Source of the DNA: Desulfurococcales archaeon
GTDB lineage: Archaea; Thermoproteota; Thermoprotei_A; Sulfolobales; Ignicoccaceae
Direction of reading: 5' to 3'
DNA length: 35,162 nucleotides
NCBI GenBank assembly: GCA_027081755.1
Contig: JALWJF010000138.1
Location: forward strand, 1 to 35,162
This document shows positions 27,925 to 35,162 of this stretch, in pieces. The notes beneath the pieces are model-generated. The model worked only from the letters and a program-made list of their open reading frames with translations, was not told where the DNA came from and made no database searches. Each line of letters begins with the position of its first letter. Positions within the stretch are counted from its first letter, which is position 1. The position numbers were made by a program, and so were the translations under genes.

Positions 27925-29121
27925 TTGGAAGGACACCCAGTGGAGGAGATAAGGGGAATTAAGTGGAATTCACTAAACAACAAGGAAATAATATTGGGAG
28001 TTAGCTACAGTGTAGCCATATACAAATCTATAGATGTCGCCCGAGATCTCATAAAGAGAGGGGGGAAGGTCAAAGTTGTAATGACTGAAGAAGCAAGCAA
28101 GATAGTTTCACCGGAACTATTCCATTGGGCGACAGGAGAGGAGCCCGCTTGGAAGCTAAGCGGCAAAACAGAACATGTAACCTTAGTAAAAAGAGCATCT
28201 TCAATAGTAATTGCTCCAGCAACCCTCAGAACCCTTTCGGAGATAGCTTACGGAATAGCTGAGAGCCCCGTTTCATTGGTTGCAGTAAATGCTAGGGGAT
28301 ACGCTAAGCCTGTAATACTATTCCCAGCTATGCACATAGGCATGCTCAAGAGCCCTCAATACGAAAGAGCAACGAAACTCCTAAAAGAGCAAGGTTACCT
28401 CATCTTCCCTCCTCTTGTAGAAAGAGGCAGAGTGAAGTTTCCCGAACCAGAAATGATAGCGAACTTAGTTGAAAGCATTACCTTAAGAGGAAGGGATTAC
28501 GAAGGAATAAGAGCCCTAGTTACCTCTGGACCCACAAGAGAATACATAGACACCATAAGGTTTATCTCAAACCCCTCGAGCGGAAAAATGGGAGCCTCCA
28601 TAGCGTGGGAACTCTTCGCAAGAGGTGCACACGTTAGGGTTGTGCACGGTCCCTCAAAAGCTGTCTATCCTCCCTGGGTAGAGAGTATCGAGGTGGAGAG
28701 TACTGAAGAAATGGCAAAAAAATCATCTGAAGGAGAGTACGACGTAGCCTTCTTTGCAGCAGCTCCGGCTGATTACAAACCGGAGGAGCGCTTTAATGGG
28801 AAGCTAGATTCGGAGGAATGTATAACTCTAAAGTTGGTTCCCACGCCAAAGGTAGTTAAGTCCGTTAAAGCAAAGGTAAAAGTCGGGTTCACCGCTGTTG
28901 TAGGAGAAGACGTAGTGGATATGGCATTTAAGAAGTTAGAAAAATATGACTTCGATATGATAGTTGCTAACCGAGTGGACAGGAAAGATATAGGATTTAC
29001 ATCCGATATGAACGAGGTACTGATACTCCACAAAGATGGTAGGGTGAAGCACGTACCAAAACTCCCGAAGCTTCTAGTGGCTAGGGCAATAATCGACGAA
29101 GCGTTGGGGCTGTTAAAGTGA
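27925..29121 (+). CDS. coaBC: Bifunctional phosphopantothenoylcysteine decarboxylase / phosphopantothenate-cysteine ligase
   Basis: ILGVSYSVAIYKSIDVARDL, APATLRTLSEIAYGIA, PAMHIGM, LVTSGPTREYIDTIRFISNPSSGKMG, ADYKPE. Confidence 0.94.
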   Translation: MEGHPVEEIRGIKWNSLNNKEIILGVSYSVAIYKSIDVARDLIKRGGKVKVVMTEEASKIVSPELFHWATGEEPAWKLSGKTEHVTLVKRASSIVIAPATLRTLSEIAYGIAESPVSLVAVNARGYAKPVILFPAMHIGMLKSPQYERATKLLKEQGYLIFPPLVERGRVKFPEPEMIANLVESITLRGRDYEGIRALVTSGPTREYIDTIRFISNPSSGKMGASIAWELFARGAHVRVVHGPSKAVYPPWVESIEVESTEEMAKKSSEGEYDVAFFAAAPADYKPEERFNGKLDSEECITLKLVPTPKVVKSVKAKVKVGFTAVVGEDVVDMAFKKLEKYDFDMIVANRVDRKDIGFTSDMNEVLILHKDGRVKHVPKLPKLLVARAIIDEALGLLK

Positions 29122-29855
29122 GACTTCATGTCTCAGCCTTCTGGAAACCTGTATACACCAACTCTCCCATAAGCACTGGCTCCTTAGGAGTGGGTATAGT
29201 ACTTTCTCCCGGTCCTATATGTAGGGAAGGGAGAACTTGGCCAATAGTCGAACCAGCGCTGAAGCTGGGCGGTGGGTTGGAATGTCGCTTACCGGTTCCC
29301 GTTGGAAAGGGTTTTGCAACGTCCGCCTCAATTACATTATGTACAGCTTTAAGGAAGTACCAATTCTGGGAAGGAGTGGCTAGGGCCCACGTGGCAGAGG
29401 TCATCTCAAAGACAGGTCTAGGAGATGTTATGGCAATAGCCCTAGGTAGGGGACTGGTTGTTAGAATAAAGCCCGGTGGGCCAGGTTGGGGAAAGGTAAT
29501 ATCGTTAAAGATCCCTAACGTAGGTCTCGTAGCTACAAGCATTAATGGGAGCTTTAAAGATACTCCATCTATGTTGATGAAGCTTGACGTAGAAAAGGAG
29601 TTTAAAATAGCATGGAGAATATTCATGGAAGGTAAGAATTTTACTTCGTTCTTGAAGGCTGCGCGTAGGTTCTCCGTGGATGTAGGTTTTATGAGTGAAG
29701 ATACTGAAAAGTTATTAGAAATTGAGGGTGTCCTGGGAGGTTATGTTAAGAAATCAGCGTTTATCATCTTCACAAAACCTGAGTATGAGTTCAGAGTGAA
29801 AAGAGAGCTGAGGAAAAGAGGTTTCGAAATTTATAAAGTTCATATCTTTCAGTAA
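29118..29855 (+). CDS. Pantoate kinase-like GHMP kinase
   Basis: FWKPVYTNSPISTGSLGVGIVLSPG...LPVPVGKGFATSASITLCTAL...TGLGDVMAIALGRGLVVRIKPGGPG; GTGA overlap with coaBC. Confidence 0.82.
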   Translation: MRLHVSAFWKPVYTNSPISTGSLGVGIVLSPGPICREGRTWPIVEPALKLGGGLECRLPVPVGKGFATSASITLCTALRKYQFWEGVARAHVAEVISKTGLGDVMAIALGRGLVVRIKPGGPGWGKVISLKIPNVGLVATSINGSFKDTPSMLMKLDVEKEFKIAWRIFMEGKNFTSFLKAARRFSVDVGFMSEDTEKLLEIEGVLGGYVKKSAFIIFTKPEYEFRVKRELRKRGFEIYKVHIFQ

Positions 29856-29884
29856 TTTTATTAGCTACTGATTAGAAGCACCCA

Positions 29885-30301
29885 ATGGGCTGTCCTATGA
29901 ACAAGAATGCACGTTATTTATTGCTTTCATTAGGTTTACTCGTTGTCTTTGGAATTGTTGGTTATTATGCTAGCGCCTCTAGCTCATATATCGATGTCTC
30001 TGAGCTAGTAAAGATGAAGCCAGGCACATATATGGTTAGAGGCGATGTGATCAATTGGACGGTTACCACCATAAATGGCCAAAAGTTCTTGGTACTCCAG
30101 CTGGAAGGCAAGAAAGGGGATAAGATAACAGCACTAGTCCCGGTGAGCTATATAGAACAAAAATACGGCCCGTTGAGTCAAGTCATAATAACTAAGGGAG
30201 AGATGGTGGTAAAGGGACGCTGGGACGGAAGGATACTTCATATCCAAGAAATACTGAAAGGTTGTCACAGTGCATACAACCAGCCTCCGGTCAGCTCCTA
30301 A
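29885..30301 (+). CDS. ccmE: Cysteine-type cytochrome c maturation protein CcmE (OB fold)
   Basis: N-terminal TM anchor, GTYMVRGDVINWTVTTINGQKFLVLQL, C-terminal CHSAY (CxxxY). Confidence 0.75.
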   Translation: MGCPMNKNARYLLLSLGLLVVFGIVGYYASASSSYIDVSELVKMKPGTYMVRGDVINWTVTTINGQKFLVLQLEGKKGDKITALVPVSYIEQKYGPLSQVIITKGEMVVKGRWDGRILHIQEILKGCHSAYNQPPVSS

Positions 30302-30344
30302 AACCTTTTTTGAGTTCCTTCTCCTCGTCTCAAGGGTTACATAA

Positions 30345-30995
30345 ATGATATTGTTCGAGCTTATCAGAAAAGATATCCTAGAGGAGGCACGAAGAGTACA
30401 CGAGCTAGTAGCGCTGATGGCTTTAGTTGCTACTTTATCTATACCCACTTCTTACCTAATTTCTGGTCCGGGATCAGTCTTACCTCAAGATGCCCCCGCC
30501 TTAGTAGTTATTGCACAACAAGCTTCAGCAATACTGGTGGCCTCCCTTCTAGGTTTTCTGGTTGTCATAAGGGAGGCAGAGAGAGGAACTATAAATGCAC
30601 TTAAGCTAGCCCCTGTGGAGCCCGAGACCTTAATTGTATCTAAGATTGTGGTTATATTTATGTTCCTATTATCGCTAAATATAGCGTTTGTATTCCTTAC
30701 ATCCTTCTTCTCGTCAATGAACTTTATCACGGCTAGCTATTTCCTCTATATTATATCCTTAAGCTTGTACTTGGCTTCGGTAGGCGCTTTGGCATCGTTT
30801 ATGATAATATATACTGACGTGGGGACTCTGTTGGCATCGGTTAGCATTGGTGCTCTCTCTATCCCTTACCTTTACTCTTCGGCACCCCAAGCCGTAGATG
30901 CGATAAACGGACTAACGAACGTTTCCTTTACCTTTCCACCAATAGCAATGAGCTTAGTATCAATTGTGCTAGGAAGGTTCCTATTAGAAATCTAG
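30345..30995 (+). CDS. ccmB: Heme exporter permease CcmB-like
   Basis: LIRKDILEEARRVHELVALMALVATLSIPTSY...LLGFLVVIREAERGTINALKLAPVEPETLIVSKIV: CcmB architecture. Confidence 0.75.
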   Translation: MILFELIRKDILEEARRVHELVALMALVATLSIPTSYLISGPGSVLPQDAPALVVIAQQASAILVASLLGFLVVIREAERGTINALKLAPVEPETLIVSKIVVIFMFLLSLNIAFVFLTSFFSSMNFITASYFLYIISLSLYLASVGALASFMIIYTDVGTLLASVSIGALSIPYLYSSAPQAVDAINGLTNVSFTFPPIAMSLVSIVLGRFLLEI

Positions 30996-31609
30996 CTGTA
31001 GGCCCTCCTAGATAACTCCAAGTATTCATCTATAGTCTTGAAGAACGTTATAGGGTCTATGCATGTAGCACCAAGCTTCGAGGCAAGTTTACATAAGCCT
31101 TCGTCATTAGTTACCAAAACTGCACCGAGTTCTAATGCTAGGATTGCTGCCTCTAAGTCCGCAACCGAGTCTAACAGTCCCTTTCGAGTAGCCTCTCTAT
31201 ACTTCTCTCTCAGATTCCTTATGTGATCTCCTATCTCGCCTCCTTCCATAGCCCTTCTAGTACTCTCCTCGGCAACCCTCAAACCTTTATCAAGTCTTCT
31301 ACGAACCTCCGCTACATAATCCAAGAACACTCGTGCTGGAATCTTTACTTCAGTCTCGCTTACATCCTTAACCATTATCCAAACTCCCAACTTAGTTATG
31401 ACTTCCGGCGGACTCATACCCCTTTCCAAGAAACCTTTTATTTCTTTCATAACGCTCGGCGTTGTATAAAAGGAGAAACCTAACCTCAGCTTGGCAAGCG
31501 CCATCTTTTCAAGAGACTTGTTCACTACTTCCCATAGCTCACGTACTCCAAACAATTGTCTCAGTCTTGGATCAGTGAGGGCGCTGGCATCGATAACGAA
31601 TTTGAGCAC
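30992..31609 (-). CDS. HARP family protein (UPF0278 / 'RNA ligase partner'; PIN-domain, protein-only RNase P homolog)
   Basis: MLKFVIDASALTDPRLRQLFG...YTTPSVMKEIKGFLERG...LLDSVADLEAAILALELGAVLVTNDEGLCKLASKLGATCIDP. GTG start at 31609 preferred over 31714. Confidence 0.82.
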   Translation of the reverse strand: MLKFVIDASALTDPRLRQLFGVRELWEVVNKSLEKMALAKLRLGFSFYTTPSVMKEIKGFLERGMSPPEVITKLGVWIMVKDVSETEVKIPARVFLDYVAEVRRRLDKGLRVAEESTRRAMEGGEIGDHIRNLREKYREATRKGLLDSVADLEAAILALELGAVLVTNDEGLCKLASKLGATCIDPITFFKTIDEYLELSRRAYS

Positions 31610-31640
31610 TCTGATGCCCCTCTTGAGCAAATATGAAGGA

Positions 31641-31656
31641 GCTTTTAGATAAAAGC
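31641..31656. promoter_or_regulatory. Inverted repeat GCTTTT-AGAT-AAAAGC in the HARP/Tfx divergent spacer
   Basis: Perfect 6-bp arms; AT-rich TATA-like core on both strands. Confidence 0.5.
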
Positions 31657-31678
31657 ACTCACCTTCAAACATATGTAA

Positions 31679-32161
31679 TTGGAGTGGTGGACTTTGGAGC
31701 CAACGGACAAGCAACTGTTGGTACTTCTGTTGAGATCCATGGGTCTCAACTTGAGTGAGATTGCAAACATTTTAGGGACAAGCAGACAGAATGTCCATTC
31801 AATGATAAAGAGGGGCTTAAGAAACATAAAGAAGTATGAAAACATGTACAAACTAATGAAGGCTTGTACATCAAAGGTACAATTAGAATTTGAGGCAAAC
31901 GAAATGCTGAGCAATGTGGCATTCAAAATAATGGAAGCAGCAGACGAAATAGGCATAAAGTTAAGAGGCAATGAACAAGACATAGTGTCTTACCTAAAGT
32001 TTGAAGTCGAAAATAACGGTAGGGAGCTTCTGGAGCCTTGCATAGTGGCTATAACTGATGAAGGAAGGCTCGTTATACTCACCAAGGATTCTATGAAAGA
32101 ATTTAGCAAGATAAAGGATAAGGCTAGTAAACTGATATCTATTTACAAGAAGGCAAAATAA
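31679..32161 (+). CDS. Tfx-family HTH transcriptional regulator
   Basis: LEPTDKQLLVLLLRSMGLNLSEIANILGTSRQNVHSMIKRGLRNIKKYENMYKLMKAC; C-terminal domain LEPCIVAITDEGRLVILT; TTG start. Confidence 0.8.
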   Translation: MEWWTLEPTDKQLLVLLLRSMGLNLSEIANILGTSRQNVHSMIKRGLRNIKKYENMYKLMKACTSKVQLEFEANEMLSNVAFKIMEAADEIGIKLRGNEQDIVSYLKFEVENNGRELLEPCIVAITDEGRLVILTKDSMKEFSKIKDKASKLISIYKKAK

Positions 32162-32196
32162 AGGCATCACTAACCATTCAGTAAACGGGTAAGAGT

Positions 32197-32967
32197 GTGA
32201 AGAAAACTACGGGCGTAGCAGTGGTATTAATAGCAGCTATACTGATCTCTACATCAGTCATATTAAGCCTAAGTTTTAGGAAAAGACAAAGGTTAATACT
32301 TGCTTATCTACCTGCAGCGGGAATAAAAGCTTGGCCTAAGGTGATAGCGCTTTTCAAAAAGAAGTACTCGGTAGATGTAACTGCCATATATGGTTCATCT
32401 GGTTTTCTTCTTCATCAAGCATATATCAGTAAAACCGGGGACGTCTTAGGCTCGGCAACACCAGTTTACATGAAAAAGGCTATCAAAATGGGAATTGTCC
32501 TACAAAACAGTGTCGTCACAGTAGCTTGTATGGAACCGGCAATTCTCTTCCAAGACCATAGGAACTACACATTGGAGGACTTGCTAAAGCCGGGAATAAA
32601 GATAGCTATGTGTGATCCAGTGAACTGCGCCGTAGGAAGGTTTATTAAATACATGCTTGTAAAGATGGGTCTGTGGGACAAAATCAAGAAAAACATAGTA
32701 GTCTATACTGAAAACTTTGCAAAGCTAGTAACTGTCTTAAGATTAGGAGAAGTTGATGCTGCCCTAGGCTGGAACGTAGCGACAAAGTGGTATCCTAGCT
32801 TAGGTTACACCCCATTAAAAGGACCCATGCCCTATAAACCTTGTATAACCGTAGGAGTTTTGAAATTCTCGAAAAACAAAATCTTATCAATGAAGTTCGT
32901 GGACTTCTTGAAATCCAAGGAAGTAAAAGGAATTTTTGAGAAGCTGGGGTATGAGGTGGTAAAGTGA
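32197..32967 (+). CDS. Molybdate/tungstate ABC transporter substrate-binding protein (ModA/WtpA-like)
   Basis: AYLPAAGIKAWPKVIALFKKKYSVDVTAIYGSSGFLLHQ...GDVLGSATPVYMKKA...GEVDAALGWN; GTG start. Confidence 0.8.
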   Translation: MKKTTGVAVVLIAAILISTSVILSLSFRKRQRLILAYLPAAGIKAWPKVIALFKKKYSVDVTAIYGSSGFLLHQAYISKTGDVLGSATPVYMKKAIKMGIVLQNSVVTVACMEPAILFQDHRNYTLEDLLKPGIKIAMCDPVNCAVGRFIKYMLVKMGLWDKIKKNIVVYTENFAKLVTVLRLGEVDAALGWNVATKWYPSLGYTPLKGPMPYKPCITVGVLKFSKNKILSMKFVDFLKSKEVKGIFEKLGYEVVK

Positions 32968-33701
32968 AACCCTTAGCATACGTTCTAGCATCTCTTTGGC
33001 TTTTGGCCTTGCTATCTCTATTCACCGTCGTGAAGCCTCAAGACGTCTTCGGGATGGTCTTTAATCCCGAAGTGCAGTACGCGTTAGCGTTAAGTATAAT
33101 TACATCAAGCATCTCGACAGTACTAGTAATGCTCTTAGCTTTTCCGACGGCCTACGAGTTATCCAAAGGCTCTAAGTTTTTGGAGCCATTACTGAGTTTG
33201 CCCAACGCAATGCCTCCAGTAGCCGTGGGTGCCACTCTACTCATTTTCTTTAGTAGAACCTATTTAGGTTCACTAATCAACTCGCTACTGCACATCGTAT
33301 TTAGCATTCCCGGTCTAGTAATAGCTCAATCCGTTGTTTCCTTCCCATTAGCCTTGAAACCATTAAAGTCGGCATTCAAGACCATTGATGAAGATGTAAT
33401 CCTAGCGCTGCGATCATATGGCTGTCATGGACTGCGTTTATTAAGTAAGCTATTTAAGGGTATAAAGGATTCGTTTAAATCTGCATCTCTCTTGGTTTTC
33501 TCTCGTTCACTAGCAGAGTTCGGAGCCTCAGTGACATTAGCTGGCGCTATAAGGTTTAAAACAGAGACATTACCCATTGCAATATACTTAAACTTGGAAT
33601 CGGGAGATGTAGCAAAAGTGATTTCTCTTATAGCCATCTCGGCTATATTAGCGTTCTTAATCTTGTCCATTAGTATGAGGTGGGAAGTTGATGAGAGTTA
33701 A
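32964..33701 (+). CDS. ABC transporter permease (ModB/WtpB-like)
   Basis: LPNAMPPVAVGATLLIFFSRTYLGS...IDEDVILALRSYGCHGLRLLSKLF (EAA-like loop), RSLAEFGASVTLAGAI. Confidence 0.88.
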   Translation: MKPLAYVLASLWLLALLSLFTVVKPQDVFGMVFNPEVQYALALSIITSSISTVLVMLLAFPTAYELSKGSKFLEPLLSLPNAMPPVAVGATLLIFFSRTYLGSLINSLLHIVFSIPGLVIAQSVVSFPLALKPLKSAFKTIDEDVILALRSYGCHGLRLLSKLFKGIKDSFKSASLLVFSRSLAEFGASVTLAGAIRFKTETLPIAIYLNLESGDVAKVISLIAISAILAFLILSISMRWEVDES

Positions 33702-34290
33702 GGATTTCCGATACGGCTATAGAAGCTTAGAGTTTGGTCCGTTGAGCTTTGAGGTTAACGGTGTACTAGCAGTAATGGGTCCTAACGGTGCTGGTAAGAG
33801 CAGTTTACTCAGAGCTCTGGTAGGTGGAATTAAGGCTTTTGGGTATATAGAAGTTGATGGAAAAGTAATTCATAATGGAAAAAAGGGTTTGAAGCCGGAA
33901 AAACGACCTATAGCTTATGTTCCTCAAAAGGATCCCGCAATACCCTTCCTTACGGTTGAAGAAAACCTAATGCTAGCTTCCAAAGAAATTGATGAGGATT
34001 TACTTGATGAACTGGGAATAAAGAAATACCTAAACGTAAAAGTTGCAAAACTTAGTGGAGGTCAAAGAAAGAGAGTTGGAATAGCAATGGCTCTTAGCAG
34101 CAAGAAAAAAGTGCTCTTGCTTGATGAACCCTTAAGTGGTATTGATCCAGAAAGCAGAGAACTAGTAATTGATGTTATCTTGAAGAGATCTAAAGGAAAG
34201 GATATAGTGTGGGTAACGCACTTTGAAGACGTCCTAAAGTTTTCTAATTCGGTGCTTCGTCTTCAACCGGTTAGGTCTAACCTGTCATAG
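33688..34290 (+). CDS. ABC transporter ATP-binding protein (ModC/WtpC-like, short form)
   Basis: GPNGAGKSSLLRAL, LSGGQRKRVGIAMAL, LLLDEPLSGID, WVTHFEDVL; no C-terminal TOBE domain. Confidence 0.88.
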   Translation: MMRVKDFRYGYRSLEFGPLSFEVNGVLAVMGPNGAGKSSLLRALVGGIKAFGYIEVDGKVIHNGKKGLKPEKRPIAYVPQKDPAIPFLTVEENLMLASKEIDEDLLDELGIKKYLNVKVAKLSGGQRKRVGIAMALSSKKKVLLLDEPLSGIDPESRELVIDVILKRSKGKDIVWVTHFEDVLKFSNSVLRLQPVRSNLS

Positions 34291-35162
34291 CTCCCTAGAA
34301 CTTTTAATATAGCACTTCTCAGCTTAGCCTCTTCTAAGACCTTTTCTAATTTTCTTCTGGACCCTTCCATCTCTATATAAAATATATATCTCCAAGGCAC
34401 ATCTTTCATAGGCCTAGAGTAAATCATAGTCAAGTTTATTGAGTTCTTGGCGAAGACTTCCAAGAAATTGTACAAGCCCCCAGGCTTATGGGGTACTGAA
34501 ACCAACAAAGCCGTATAATTGCCCTCTGGGTTGTCAAGCTTACTTATTACGAAGAACCTCGTCGCATTGTGAGGTTTATCTTCCACATTACTCTTCAGTA
34601 TTTTTAAGCCATAAAGTTCAGCTGCTTTGGGGGAGCATAAGGCGGCTGCACCTTCCTCTTTAGAAGCTATTATTGCTGCTTCAGAGGTACTTCTAGTAGG
34701 TACCACCTCCACCTCGAGTTCTCTAAGAAGTTTCGTTGCTTGCTTGAATATCATTGGATGACCATAAATCCTCTTAACTTTGTCTATATCATCAACTGTT
34801 CCGGAGGCGAGCATTATCCTTATTGGTATTTCTATATCATGGTAAACTTTAACGTTGCTTTGGAAGAGTAAGTCTATAGTTTCATTTACTGGACCCTCGA
34901 GCCTATTAGCTATTGGAACTACTCCATACTCGGCTTCTCCCTTCTCAACGGCCTCAAAGACCTCAGCTATAGTGCCCTTGGATACGAGCTTCTCTTCGGG
35001 GAATAGTATAGAGGTGGCTTCGTGAGTATAGCTTCCGGGAGGTCCCAAGTAAGCAACGGTTGTGCCCTTCGATGCTAAAGATCTTAACCACAATATTACA
35101 GGTTTTAATTCCTCAGGCCAACTACCAGAAGGAATTCTGATGGGTTTTTCTCTCAATATCTC
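34263..35162 (-). CDS. pheA: Prephenate dehydratase with ACT domain; N-terminus may extend past the window
   Basis: VAYLGPPGSYTHEAT, YGVVPIANRLEGPVNETIDLL, NATRFFVI, ALLVSVPHKPGGLYNFLEVFAKNSINLTMIYSRP. Confidence 0.92.
   Translation of the reverse strand, partial: EILREKPIRIPSGSWPEELKPVILWLRSLASKGTTVAYLGPPGSYTHEATSILFPEEKLVSKGTIAEVFEAVEKGEAEYGVVPIANRLEGPVNETIDLLFQSNVKVYHDIEIPIRIMLASGTVDDIDKVKRIYGHPMIFKQATKLLRELEVEVVPTRSTSEAAIIASKEEGAAALCSPKAAELYGLKILKSNVEDKPHNATRFFVISKLDNPEGNYTALLVSVPHKPGGLYNFLEVFAKNSINLTMIYSRPMKDVPWRYIFYIEMEGSRRKLEKVLEEAKLRSAILKVLGSYDRLDLTG

Noticed and set aside
28773-29129. 118-aa minus-strand ORF
   Set aside because: Antisense shadow of coaBC.
29126-29626. 166-aa minus-strand ORF
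   Set aside because: Antisense shadow of the pantoate kinase-like gene; composition typical of a shadow frame.
30992-31609. VapC toxin of a toxin-antitoxin pair
   Set aside because: The PIN-like motifs and length fit HARP/UPF0278 better, and there is no small antitoxin gene next to it.
31610-31714. 35-residue N-terminal extension of the HARP ORF
   Set aside because: The conserved domain begins at LKFVIDAS; the GTG at 31609 fits the family length and leaves room for a divergent promoter.
1-35162. Mobile elements, CRISPR arrays, tRNA or rRNA genes
   Set aside because: No transposase or integrase motifs, no regularly spaced repeats, and the short spacers do not contain recognisable tRNA features; C/D box sRNAs cannot be excluded by eye.

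Overview
Gene-dense archaeal chromosome segment with no rRNA, tRNA, CRISPR array or transposon recognised. The gene content is crenarchaeal: L18a/LX, prefoldin alpha, FtsY, SecE, Spt5/NusG, L11, L1, L10 and egsA. Desulfurococcales, possibly Ignicoccus-like, is my inference, based on a candidate Re-citrate synthase, a pilin-like surface protein and a moderate GC. About 37 protein genes cover almost the whole window. The most unusual observations are: (1) an APC amino-acid permease fused in frame to a C-terminal minimal-nucleotidyltransferase-like domain; (2) a 115-bp direct repeat, perfect at the nucleotide level, joining the 3' ends of the L12 and L10 genes, which lie 11 kb apart; (3) all ten convergent gene pairs overlap at their 3' ends, four of them by exactly 4 nt; (4) an unannotated-looking HARP-type protein-only RNase P homolog divergent from a Tfx-family regulator that precedes a molybdate/tungstate-type ABC transporter, with a palindrome in the shared intergenic gap; (5) a cysteine-type (CxxxY) CcmE followed by CcmB; (6) a Re-citrate synthase candidate; (7) a 64-aa protein with 40 acidic and no basic residues, translationally coupled to a membrane glycosyltransferase; (8) a class III signal peptide (type IV pilin-like) protein. 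All calls come from reading the translations; no database search was run.
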